Assembly: GCA_903928685.1 (NCBI GenBank)
Contig: CAIYRS010000108.1
Span: 62,001 to 126,000 of the forward strand
Source of the DNA: an uncultured Methylococcaceae bacterium
GTDB taxonomy: Bacteria; Pseudomonadota; Gammaproteobacteria; Methylococcales; Methylomonadaceae
Direction: 5' to 3'
DNA length: 64,000 nt
Under the pieces are notes generated by a model that ran no database searches, was not told where the DNA came from, and saw only the letters and a program-made list of their open reading frames with translations. Below, piece after piece: positions 1 through 8,737 of this stretch. Position numbers and translations under genes: made by a program. Within the stretch, counting starts at the first letter, position 1; every line of letters begins with the position of its first letter.

Positions 1-1
1 G

Positions 2-652
2 CTGATGAAATTTGGCCGTAAGCAATTACATCTCACCGAAACCAGCCATGAAATCGTCTTGCTTAAGCAAATCGCCGAGCATAGCCTGATACATCTTGCC
101 GAAGCCTTGCTAGACAAATCCAGCCAAGGTGAACAAGCCTTGTGGTGGAAAGAACTTAGCCAGCAATTACGCAGCCAACGCAGCCAGCTATTGCTAGATT
201 TTGCCGATAACGCCAAAAACTATCACTTAGGTTTTCAGCAAGATGTGGAACAAACCGCCCATAGTTTGTACTATAAACTGCAAGAACAGCCCTTGGTGTT
301 GAATAGCTTGCGGGCTACCCGCGTCACCGCCGATGCCGCCGTTATCGCCCTAACATTGCATACAGGCGGAATAGGTGTGCATGATTTGGTGATTGCCCCC
401 GCCATGTTAACGGTGACCTCCTTGCTCACCGAAAGCGCTATCGGCAGCTATATGCAGAAATTAGAGTCACAATTGAAAAAACAGCAATTACAAGCCGTTA
501 AGCAGCAGTTGTTTGTTGATGGCATCAACACTAAATTGCTAAGCTTGCCAGCACAGTTATCGGCACTTAGCCATTTTAATATTACGCCCTCACAACTTTC
601 CACGGCAGAACAGCAACTTAAAGAAAAACGTCATGGCTTACGATTACTCTGA
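2..652 (+). CDS. C-terminal part of an unidentified membrane-associated protein (5' end outside window)
   Basis: The reading frame is open to the left edge, so this is probably the end of a longer gene; a Met at position 5 is possible as a start but nothing upstream can be judged. The visible 215 residues are mostly helical and rich in Gln and Leu. A hydrophobic stretch lies at about residues 110-148 (from ALTLHTGGIG to about ESAIGSYM), and a basic, Gln-rich helix follows. The next gene, a GTPase, starts 20 bp before this one ends, so the two are translationally coupled. By analogy with paired dynamin-like GTPases the missing N-terminus could be a GTPase domain, but that is inference. No family was recognised. 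Confidence 0.6.
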   Translation: MMKFGRKQLHLTETSHEIVLLKQIAEHSLIHLAEALLDKSSQGEQALWWKELSQQLRSQRSQLLLDFADNAKNYHLGFQQDVEQTAHSLYYKLQEQPLVLNSLRATRVTADAAVIALTLHTGGIGVHDLVIAPAMLTVTSLLTESAIGSYMQKLESQLKKQQLQAVKQQLFVDGINTKLLSLPAQLSALSHFNITPSQLSTAEQQLKEKRHGLRLL

Positions 653-2240
653 ATTAGTGGACAAAACCCAAACTTGGGCGGAACAAGCCAGCGCAGCGGC
701 TTGGATAACGGCGGCAAGCGCACAGCAGCTGACCGAATGCGATAACCGCAGCCCAGACAGCCTGTTCAGCCAAAATGGCTGTAGCCGACCGTTAATAGTC
801 GCTTTCATGGGCGGCAGCGGTGTTGGCAAAAGCACCTTATTAAACCGCTTGGCTGGTAAAGCCATCGCCCGCACTGGCATAGAACGCCCCACCTCACGGG
901 AAGTGACTTTATTCCATCACCATAGCGTCGCCATCCAGCAGTTGCCAGAAGATTTCCCCATCACCCAAATCAAAATTGCCCAACACGAAGAAGATGCCAA
1001 AAAAAATCTGATTTGGATCGACATGCCCGATTTTGACAGCACCGAACAAAGCAACAAACAATTGGTGTTGCAATGGTTGCCGCATATTGATGTGTTGGTT
1101 TATGTGGTGAGCCCAGAACGTTATCGCGACGAAAAAGCCTGGCAATTGTTATTAGCAGAAGGCGCACGGCACGCGTGGCTGTTTGTGCTCAACCAATGGG
1201 ATAGGGGGCAAGAAGAACAATTTGAAGACTTCCGCTTGCAACTGCATAAAGCGGGCTTTTATGAGCCGATTATTTTTAAGACTGCCTGTACCGAAAACCT
1301 ACAAGCCGACGAATTTGCAGACTTAGAGGCAACCATCAACAGTTTGGCAACCACTCATGTTGTTGAGCAATTGGAGCAACGCGGTCTAGTGGCAAGAAAA
1401 CAGGAATTGCTGCAAAAACTTCATGCCATAGACAGCCAATTAGGCAAGCAAGCCGCAGTCAAGCAACTCGACCAGCAATGGCAGCAACAATGGCAAGCCG
1501 CACAACAAGTCTTCCAACAAGGTTTTGCTTGGCCTTTGCAAACCCTTGCCAACTTTTATGCCGAACATGCAGCAGACTTGTTATCCAGCAATCATGGCAA
1601 TGCCACGGTATTATGGGACACCTGGGCGCAAACCCGCTTTGACGATAGCCTAGATGAACTGGTGCAGTATGCCGACCAACAAGGCATCCCCGTTGCCCCG
1701 CTAAAAGCGCAATTACTGCCAGTGCGTGAGAAAGCCGCGAAAATCATGCACACCGCAACCGAGTTATCCGCCCGGCAAGCCTTAGCAAACCCCGGCAATG
1801 TCTTACAGCGCAACTTTTTAAAAGTGATGCGTTTGTGCGAAATCAGCCTGCCGTTACTGGCGATGGGTTGGGTGGCTTATCAAGTATTTATCGGCTACTA
1901 CTACAGCAATCTCACTAACAGCCATTATTTGGGGGCAGACTTTGCCATCCATAGCAGCTTGTTAATTGCCTTAACGTGGTTAGTGCCGTTTTTTGTGTTG
2001 AAAAAAATCCAACCATCTTTGAAAAAAAGTGCTTTGCGCGGCCTTAATAAAGGTCTAGCCGCAGGCCTTAATAGCTTGGAAGATGAAGTCGCTAGTGTGT
2101 TGGAAAATTATAGTGAACAGCATCAGGTGCAAGTGCAATCGCTACAGACATTGATAGGGGAATGCACTTGCGCGGATGATCCGCAACAACGGCTGTCCGT
2201 GGAGAATGGCAGCCCATTGGCGCGGATGTTGGTTGAGTAA
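633..2240 (+). CDS. Dynamin/Era-like GTPase with C-terminal membrane hairpin
   Basis: This 535-residue protein has a P-loop, GGSGVGKST, at about residues 60-68, a Walker B/G3 motif DMPDFDS at about 130-136, and NQWD at about 187-190 in the place of the NKxD base-recognition motif. The middle is Gln-rich and helical. Two hydrophobic helices at about 405-425 and 437-456 form a likely membrane hairpin. This layout (G domain, helical stalk, paired membrane segments) resembles bacterial membrane-remodelling or stress GTPases, but no specific family is certain. It overlaps the upstream gene by 20 bp and probably works with it. The start ATG lies inside the upstream gene. Confidence 0.75.
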   Translation: MAYDYSELVDKTQTWAEQASAAAWITAASAQQLTECDNRSPDSLFSQNGCSRPLIVAFMGGSGVGKSTLLNRLAGKAIARTGIERPTSREVTLFHHHSVAIQQLPEDFPITQIKIAQHEEDAKKNLIWIDMPDFDSTEQSNKQLVLQWLPHIDVLVYVVSPERYRDEKAWQLLLAEGARHAWLFVLNQWDRGQEEQFEDFRLQLHKAGFYEPIIFKTACTENLQADEFADLEATINSLATTHVVEQLEQRGLVARKQELLQKLHAIDSQLGKQAAVKQLDQQWQQQWQAAQQVFQQGFAWPLQTLANFYAEHAADLLSSNHGNATVLWDTWAQTRFDDSLDELVQYADQQGIPVAPLKAQLLPVREKAAKIMHTATELSARQALANPGNVLQRNFLKVMRLCEISLPLLAMGWVAYQVFIGYYYSNLTNSHYLGADFAIHSSLLIALTWLVPFFVLKKIQPSLKKSALRGLNKGLAAGLNSLEDEVASVLENYSEQHQVQVQSLQTLIGECTCADDPQQRLSVENGSPLARMLVE

Positions 2241-2268
2241 GGAAGTTTAGAAACTTTCAAAAACTTGC

Positions 2269-3126
2269 TTATCTTCTTTGGTTGGATCGCTGGTTTCTAG
2301 GATCTATTTTAGGTTCTATTTTAGATTCTATTTTAGGTTCTATTTTAGGTTCGGGAATCTTAACGATATGCACCTCAGTAGTGCCAGAACCACAGTTATG
2401 TTTTTTAACACCAAACAAATTCCTATCAGGGGTGATTTTAAACGTAAAATCTTGAGCCGTTTCGTGTTGGCCAGTTCCTGTTTGCAAAATGTATTGCAGA
2501 TATTTGCTGGCAGCTGATAACACCGACACTTCTGTCGTTTTAGTGCCTGTGCCATTTTTCTTAATTACAAAAAGATCATCATTCGACGCCAGCGCAAACT
2601 CGAAACTATTATTGGTTTCATGCTGCGGAGTGCCAGTTTGTAGGCTGAATTTTTGGTAGTTGTCTTTGGCGGAAAGTATACATATTTCAGTGCTACCCGT
2701 TCCCGTTTGGTTTTTCTTGATACCCATCAAATCACGGTTTTCAGTCAACAAAAATTGAAAATTTTCTCCGGTTTCATGCAATGGTGTACCCGTTTGCAGG
2801 ATAAAAGATTGGTATTTACTGGCTGCTGACAAAATTGCAATTTCAGTAGATTTGGTGCCGGTATTCGATTTTTTGATAGCAAAAATATCTAAATTTTTTG
2901 CAAGCAGAAATTCAAAGTTGGCGTCCGTTTCATGTAAAGGTGTGCCTGTCTGCAAAATAAATTTTTGGTATTTGTCGGCAGCTGATAACACAGCTATTTC
3001 AGTTGATCCCGTACCTGTTTTGCTCTTTTTGATGGCAAAAAGATTCAAATTAGAGGCCAACATGAATTCAAAGTTGCTATCTGTTTCATGTAAAGCTGTA
3101 CCAGTTTGAAGTATAAAATCACTCAT
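2269..3126 (-). CDS. Five-repeat protein related to FG-GAP/VCBS-like repeats
   Basis: The 285-residue protein consists almost entirely of five tandem repeats of about 52 residues (residues 4-255). Each begins near F-I-L-Q-T-G-T-x-x-H-E-T and continues with F-x-F, N-x-D-L-F-x-I-K-K, T-G-T, T-E-[IV] and L-S-A. It ends in a low-complexity PKIE/SKIE/PKID tail encoded by 12-bp tandem repeats. No signal peptide or membrane segment is visible. From memory, similar units (LLQTGTALxET, AIKKTGTGxxTTEVHVL) occur in secreted FG-GAP/VCBS-type repeat proteins of actinobacteria, so a beta-propeller or lectin-like fold is likely; this needs a profile search. It is divergent from the large RTX gene at 3462, whose leader carries the same AGGAACAAA stretch before its ATG. 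Confidence 0.7.
   Translation of the reverse strand: MSDFILQTGTALHETDSNFEFMLASNLNLFAIKKSKTGTGSTEIAVLSAADKYQKFILQTGTPLHETDANFEFLLAKNLDIFAIKKSNTGTKSTEIAILSAASKYQSFILQTGTPLHETGENFQFLLTENRDLMGIKKNQTGTGSTEICILSAKDNYQKFSLQTGTPQHETNNSFEFALASNDDLFVIKKNGTGTKTTEVSVLSAASKYLQYILQTGTGQHETAQDFTFKITPDRNLFGVKKHNCGSGTTEVHIVKIPEPKIEPKIESKIEPKIDPRNQRSNQRR
2299..2352. repeat. 12-bp tandem repeat inside the C-terminal tail of the five-repeat protein
   Basis: Four to five copies of a 12-bp unit (GTTCTATTTTAG with minor changes) lie at the 3' end of the minus-strand gene. They encode the PKIE/SKIE/PKID tail, four residues per unit, so gain or loss of a unit keeps the frame. Confidence 0.8.
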
Positions 3127-3461
3127 GGACTTTTTTGTTCCTAAAGTTTGGATTGATGGTTGGGTTTAGATTGCAGCTGCTATCTACTGCTGAAAGCAGC
3201 CTAGCTTCTTAGTGTTACAAAATAGTGAATAACAATTTCCTTATGCAAGAAGTGTAGGGCACTTTCCAAAATTTGCAGACAATTTTTGCAGGATTTATAG
3301 TGGATTTTTTAGGTTATTTAATTAAATCAATGGCTTGTATTTTTTTTAAAGTGGCCTAGCTATTGCAATAGTAGCGGTATGGTATTTATTCGGCGGTTTT
3401 TGCTGAGGAATATTAACAACAGGTAATTAACCTGAGCTACTTATAATAACTAGGAACAAAC
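3127..3461. promoter_or_regulatory. AT-rich divergent intergenic region between two repeat-protein genes
   Basis: This 335-bp gap separates two divergent genes and must hold both promoters. It is AT-rich. The only clear elements are the ribosome binding sites: AGGAAC before the ATG at 3462, and AGGAAC about 10 bases before the ATG at 3126 on the minus strand. No convincing -35/-10 pair or operator was identified. Confidence 0.4.
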
Positions 3462-6400
3462 ATGCCAATCCCTTTCACCAAACTTTCCCTTTCTGCCACC
3501 GTTACTAGCGCCACTGGCGGCTATCGTCTGTTGCCTGGCGCAGCTGGCGATTTTTCACCAACCACAAGCACCATCCCAGGGGCTGCATGGGTTTCTGGCA
3601 TAGCCGACTTTAACGGTGACTTTATCCCCGATTTAATCATTGGCGCGCCTGGTGATGACGATAAATTAGTCAATGCTGGACGGGTTTTTATTGAATTTGG
3701 TCAAGCCACGGGCGGCATCACTGATACCTTGGGCAAGGATAAAGCCAACGAAATTATTATCGATGGTGTTGCGGCCGGTGATCTGGCAGGTACTGCGGTT
3801 GGCAGCATAGCTGATTTAAACGGCGACGGCTTGGCGGAAATTTTAATTGGCGCGCCTGGGGTAGCAAATGGCGCCAAACTAGCAGCGGGTGCTGCTTATG
3901 TGGTTTGGGGACAGGCTGTTGCTGGCGGTGTGGATTTGGGTGATCCGGCTTCAGGCGGCGGCAATGGTGTCGGTTTTATTATCAAAGGCGAAGCCGCAGG
4001 TGATCATGCCGGACAAACATTAACCAGCATTAGCGATTTAAATGCCGATGGCAAAAACGACATCCTAATCGGCGCAGCAGGTAATGACGCAGGCGGTACG
4101 GATGCGGGTGCGGCTTACGTGGTTTTTGGCAAGCAAACCGATGGCGCGGTCAACTTAACCAACGTCAGCGCAGGCACAGGTGGCTTCCGTATCATCGGAC
4201 AAAATGCAGGTGACAGCGCAGGCCAAGCCTTAGCGACAGTCGGCGATTTAAACGGCGATGGCAAAGCAGAAATTTTAGTCGGCGCAATGGGCAATGATGC
4301 TGGCGGCACCAATGCTGGCGCGGCCTACGTGGTTTACGGTAAAGCCACAGGCACACAAGTGGATTTGGATAATATCGCCGCAGGCACAGGCGGCTTTAGA
4401 ATTACCGGTTCAGTAGGCGATAATGCTGGCTCGGCAATCACTGGCTTGGGCGATATAAACGGAGACGGCCTTGCTGATATTTTGGTCGGCGCTTCCGGTT
4501 CTGGCAAAGCCTATGTGGTTTTTGGCAAAACCGATAGCACCGAAGTGTTATTAAGCAACATCGCCGTAGGTATCGGCGGCTTTGTTATCAACCCTGAATT
4601 TAGCAGCGATCTAGCCAAATTGTCGGTTGCCGCAGGTGGCGATTTTAACCGCGATGGCATTGCCGATATAGTCATTGGCACACCAAGCAACAACGAAGGC
4701 GGCACCAACGCTGGCGCGGTTTATGTGGTTTGGGGTGGCGATACCCACGCAGTCGATTTAGCTTTGGTTTCCCAAGGCATCGGCGGCGCAAAAATTGTCG
4801 GTACAGCAGGCAGCTTTACAGGCGGCACGGTGGCGGTAGTACCCGATATGAATGGCGACGGCACGCCCGATTTACTCATCGGCAGCCCCGGTTCGGTCAG
4901 CGTCGTGTATGCACCTAGCAGTTGGCAACCAGACAACAACATCTATGGTACTAACGGCGATGATGTTATGGCGGTTGGCTACGGCGGATTGCATAAAATC
5001 AGCGTAAACGACGACGCCATCTTAGGTTTGGGCGGTAACGACACCATTTCTGGCGGCGACGGCAACGACAGCATAGAAGGCAACGCAGGTAACGACACCT
5101 TAAACGGCGAAGCTGGCAACGATACTTTAGACGGCGGCACAGGCAACGACACCCTCAACGGCGGCTTAGGCGACGACACCTTTATTGTTGATAGCTTAGG
5201 CGATGTCATTCAAGAAGCCGCTGGCGAAGGCACAGATACCGTCATCACCACCGTTAACAGCTACACCTTAACCACAGGCGCAAGCTTAGAAAATCTACAA
5301 TTGTCCGGTGCGGCAGTCAGCGGTACAGGTAATGAACTCGATAACACCTTAACTGGCACATCTGCCGCAAACACCCTAGATGGTGGCTTAGGCGCGGATA
5401 CCCTGATCGGCGGCTTGGGTAATGACAGCTATTATGTCGATAACAGCGGCGACCAAATCCAAGAAGCTGCCAATGCGGGCACAGACACCATTATCACCAG
5501 CCTTGATTGGACCTTAGCCGCCAATCTCGAAAACCTGCAATTGGCAGGCACAGCACATATCGGCACAGGCAACAGCTTAGCCAACACCTTAACAGGCGGC
5601 ACAGGTAACGACACCTTAGACGGCGGCACAGGCATTGACACCCTGATCGGCGGCTTAGGTGATGACACTTATTATGTCGATAACAGCAGCGATGCCGTTC
5701 AAGAAGCCGTAAACGCAGGCAACGATACCGTTATCGCCACTGCCGATTACACCTTAGGATTAAATATCGAAACCCTGCAATTGGCAGGCTCAACCCTGAA
5801 AGGCACGGGTAATGCTTTGGCAAATACCCTGATTGGCAACCTTGCCAACAATACCTTAGATGGTGGCGCAGGTGCAGATACCTTAATCGGCGATGGTGGC
5901 AACGACACTTATTTGGTTGATAACCTTGGCGATTTGGTACAAGAACTGGCAGGCAAAGGCACCGATACCGTTATCGCCAGCGTAGATAATTACACCTTGG
6001 CAGCCAATGTTGAAAACCTGCAACTGGCAGGCTCAGCCTTAAGCGGTATCGGCAATAGCTTAAAAAATACCCTGACTGGCACAGCAGGCAACAACCTGTT
6101 AAATGGCGGCACAGGTGCAGACAAACTGATCGGCGGTTTAGGTGATGACAGCTATGTGGTTGATAACTTGGGCGATGTTGTCCAAGAAGCCGCAACCGAA
6201 GGCACTGATACCATTATCTCCAGCATTAACCTCACGTTGTTGGCAAACGTCGAAAACCTCCAACTGACCGGAAACGCCCACCTTGCTACAGGCAATGAGT
6301 TGGACAACAAACTCACTGGCGGCATTGGCAACGACACCTTAACTGGCGCGGCTGGTAATGATGTCATGGATGGCGGCAAAGGTTTGGACATCATGGTGGG

Positions 6401-8588
6401 CGGCATTGGCGACGACAGTTACTATGTTGATAACGTCGGCGATAGCGTCACCGAAGCCCTCGGTGAAGGTACGGATACTGTTTACACCAGCATAGACAAC
6501 TGGGTAGCCGGGGCGAATATTGAAAATATCAAATTGCTCGGCAATGCTCATGTCGCCACAGGTAATGCGCTTAACAACAGCCTGGCGGGCGGCTCAGGTA
6601 ACGATACCTTAGACGGCGGCTTGGGTGACGATACCGAATTAGGCGGTGACGGCAACGACGTAATGGTTTCCGCTGCGGGTATTGATACCTTAGCAGGCGG
6701 CAGCGGCGATGACCGTTATGTGTTGAAAGGCGGTCGCGCCCATATTGAAGATTTCTTGGGTCACGACACCATCGATGGCAGCCAAGCCACAGGCGACAGC
6801 AGCATCGATCTTACTACCGGGCTTTGCCATGTTGAGAATGAAGACAGCGATTTAGGCACAGGCGGCAGTACCGTCATGCCATTGGATGTGCAATTCCTGC
6901 AAGACCTGACTGGCTCGTTCGCCGATGATATTGTCACCGTGCGCGGCTTAATCCCCAGCATCATTACTGCCTTGCAAGCGGTGCAAGCCAATAGCGAATT
7001 TGGCGTTTCCACCTTTAGGGACAAACCCATAGGCAGCTTTGGTAACGCGGGCGATTGGGTTTACCAACAATTGTTATCGCTAGGGATTTCATCAACCACC
7101 TTGACCAACGCCTACAGCGGCATGGTGGCATCAAACGGTAACGATGGCCCAGAAGCGCAAATTGAAGCCTTAATGCAATTGGCCTTACACAGCACCGATG
7201 TCGGTTTCCGTGCCGATTCAGCGCGTTTTGTAGTGTTATTCACCGATGCACCATTCCATAACGCAGGCGATGGTGCGGCTATCGGTTTGGTTGCCAATAA
7301 CGGCAACAACATCATGGAAGGCGGCGGAATTGTTGAAGATTACCCATTCATCGCCCAAGTGCAAGCGGCTTTAATTGCCGCCAATATTATCCCTATTTTT
7401 GCGGTAGCAGGTGGCTATGAAAGCACTTATCAAGGCTTAGTAACCGATTTAGGCCGTGGCGCGGTGGTAACTTTAACCGCCAACAGCTCCAATGTAGTCG
7501 GCGCAATCACCGCAGGCTTAACCGCCGCAACCACCACCAATATTGAAGATGCTCTCGGCGGTATCGGCAACGATACCTTAGTCGGCAACATCTACGACAA
7601 CGTGCTGACAGGCAATGCTGGCAACGACAGCCTCAATGGGGTTTCCGGGCATGACACCTTAATCGGTGGCAAAGGCAACGACAGCTATACCGTCGATGAC
7701 AGCAACAGCGCCGTAGTGGAAAAAAATGCCGAAGGCACGGATTTGGTATTGAGTTCCATCAATTACAGCCTAGGCAATTACGTCGAAAACCTCACCTTAA
7801 CAGGCAGCGGCAATATCAACGGCACAGGCAATAGTTTGGCGAATATCATCAACGGCAACGCGGGCGATAACATCCTCACAGGTGGCTTAGGTGTTGATAC
7901 TTTAATCGGCAACGGCGGCAACGACACTTTCGTAGTCAATTTAACAGCTACTGGCGCGTTGGAAGACAAAATCACCGCAGGCCTAGGTATCGACACCATC
8001 CAGTTAACAGGCAATGCCTATGTTTCCTTAATCGCGAAAACTTTAGTAGTCGGCAGCACTATCGAAAACTACGACATTTCCGCCACAGGCACGTCCTTGT
8101 TGCATGTTAACGGCAACGCCTTTGCCAATACCATCATCGGCAATACCGCTGACAATAGCTTGAAAGGTATGGCAGGTAACGACAACCTAAGCGGCGGTGA
8201 CGGTAACGATTTACTGGTAGGCGGTTTGGACAGCGACACCCTAACAGGCGGCGCAGGCATCGACACCTTCTGGTTTGATAAAACCTTCGGCATCAGCAAT
8301 ATCGACACCATCACCGACTTCACCAGCGGCAGCGACATACTGCAATTTAGTCGAGTAGCGGCAGGCTTATCCACTGTCGGTGCATTAGGGCAACTGACAG
8401 CAACCGACAGCCGCTTTGAAGCCAACGCCACAGGCATCGCCTCCACCGCCGACGTGCGTTTGCTATACAACACCACCACAGGCGAATTAGCCTACGACAG
8501 CGACGGCAGCGGCTTAGCAACCGCCAACGTACTGGAAGTGCTAGCAAGTGCGCCAAGCGTATCGGCTAGTGATATTTGGTTGGTGTAA
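3462..8588 (+). CDS. Giant RTX protein with integrin-alpha-like propeller and integrin-beta-like VWA domain
   Basis: This 1708-residue protein lacks a signal peptide and is built for type I secretion. Residues about 40-490 hold seven FG-GAP units (calcium loops of the DxNxDGxxDxxIG type, e.g. DLNGDGLAEILIG), the blade number of the integrin alpha propeller. Residues about 515-1110 hold RTX nonapeptides (GGxGNDTLxGG) and six longer units with YxVDNxGDxVQEA. Residues about 1140-1365 form a VWA domain with the MIDAS motif D1148-L-T-G-S1152 and TDAPFH at 1261-1266 followed by AGDG, very like the integrin beta I-domain. More RTX repeats follow, then a C-terminal SDTLTGGAGIDTF...DFTSGSD block typical of ABC-exported RTX proteins. 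Likely a calcium-stabilised adhesin on or outside the cell. The PrtDEF-like exporter at 39-44 kb is a plausible partner. Confidence 0.9.
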   Translation: MPIPFTKLSLSATVTSATGGYRLLPGAAGDFSPTTSTIPGAAWVSGIADFNGDFIPDLIIGAPGDDDKLVNAGRVFIEFGQATGGITDTLGKDKANEIIIDGVAAGDLAGTAVGSIADLNGDGLAEILIGAPGVANGAKLAAGAAYVVWGQAVAGGVDLGDPASGGGNGVGFIIKGEAAGDHAGQTLTSISDLNADGKNDILIGAAGNDAGGTDAGAAYVVFGKQTDGAVNLTNVSAGTGGFRIIGQNAGDSAGQALATVGDLNGDGKAEILVGAMGNDAGGTNAGAAYVVYGKATGTQVDLDNIAAGTGGFRITGSVGDNAGSAITGLGDINGDGLADILVGASGSGKAYVVFGKTDSTEVLLSNIAVGIGGFVINPEFSSDLAKLSVAAGGDFNRDGIADIVIGTPSNNEGGTNAGAVYVVWGGDTHAVDLALVSQGIGGAKIVGTAGSFTGGTVAVVPDMNGDGTPDLLIGSPGSVSVVYAPSSWQPDNNIYGTNGDDVMAVGYGGLHKISVNDDAILGLGGNDTISGGDGNDSIEGNAGNDTLNGEAGNDTLDGGTGNDTLNGGLGDDTFIVDSLGDVIQEAAGEGTDTVITTVNSYTLTTGASLENLQLSGAAVSGTGNELDNTLTGTSAANTLDGGLGADTLIGGLGNDSYYVDNSGDQIQEAANAGTDTIITSLDWTLAANLENLQLAGTAHIGTGNSLANTLTGGTGNDTLDGGTGIDTLIGGLGDDTYYVDNSSDAVQEAVNAGNDTVIATADYTLGLNIETLQLAGSTLKGTGNALANTLIGNLANNTLDGGAGADTLIGDGGNDTYLVDNLGDLVQELAGKGTDTVIASVDNYTLAANVENLQLAGSALSGIGNSLKNTLTGTAGNNLLNGGTGADKLIGGLGDDSYVVDNLGDVVQEAATEGTDTIISSINLTLLANVENLQLTGNAHLATGNELDNKLTGGIGNDTLTGAAGNDVMDGGKGLDIMVGGIGDDSYYVDNVGDSVTEALGEGTDTVYTSIDNWVAGANIENIKLLGNAHVATGNALNNSLAGGSGNDTLDGGLGDDTELGGDGNDVMVSAAGIDTLAGGSGDDRYVLKGGRAHIEDFLGHDTIDGSQATGDSSIDLTTGLCHVENEDSDLGTGGSTVMPLDVQFLQDLTGSFADDIVTVRGLIPSIITALQAVQANSEFGVSTFRDKPIGSFGNAGDWVYQQLLSLGISSTTLTNAYSGMVASNGNDGPEAQIEALMQLALHSTDVGFRADSARFVVLFTDAPFHNAGDGAAIGLVANNGNNIMEGGGIVEDYPFIAQVQAALIAANIIPIFAVAGGYESTYQGLVTDLGRGAVVTLTANSSNVVGAITAGLTAATTTNIEDALGGIGNDTLVGNIYDNVLTGNAGNDSLNGVSGHDTLIGGKGNDSYTVDDSNSAVVEKNAEGTDLVLSSINYSLGNYVENLTLTGSGNINGTGNSLANIINGNAGDNILTGGLGVDTLIGNGGNDTFVVNLTATGALEDKITAGLGIDTIQLTGNAYVSLIAKTLVVGSTIENYDISATGTSLLHVNGNAFANTIIGNTADNSLKGMAGNDNLSGGDGNDLLVGGLDSDTLTGGAGIDTFWFDKTFGISNIDTITDFTSGSDILQFSRVAAGLSTVGALGQLTATDSRFEANATGIASTADVRLLYNTTTGELAYDSDGSGLATANVLEVLASAPSVSASDIWLV

Positions 8589-8606
8589 ATAGGCTTTAAA
8601 AGGTAT

Positions 8607-8638
8607 TTAGGAGTCCAAAACATGTTTTGGACTCCTAA
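8607..8638. repeat. 32-bp perfect palindrome with GGAGT...ACTCC core, family member 1
   Basis: The arms TTAGGAGTCCAAAACA and TGTTTTGGACTCCTAA are exact reverse complements. The 26-bp core (8610-8635) recurs exactly at 16021 and 39329, and as variants at 29627 and 37294. It lies 18 bp after the stop of the large RTX gene. Confidence 0.9.
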
Positions 8639-8652
8639 TACGAAGTCGTAGG

Positions 8653-8690
8653 GTGGGCAAACAGCTTTATCGTTTGCCCACTTTATTTAT
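8653..8690 (+). terminator. Rho-independent terminator of the large RTX gene
   Basis: The stem GTGGGCAAAC / GTTTGCCCAC (10 bp, 9-nt loop, 8653-8681) is followed by TTTATTTAT. It sits between the RTX gene on the plus strand and the convergent RCC1-like gene. Confidence 0.75.
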
Positions 8691-8737
8691 ATGAAAGTCG
8701 TTGGCAAAAAGCATCGTCGAGCCAACATAGCTAACGA

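Noticed and set aside
5000-8300. CRISPR array or satellite DNA
   Set aside because: The regular DNA repeats are codons of RTX and related protein repeats that stay in frame through one long gene.
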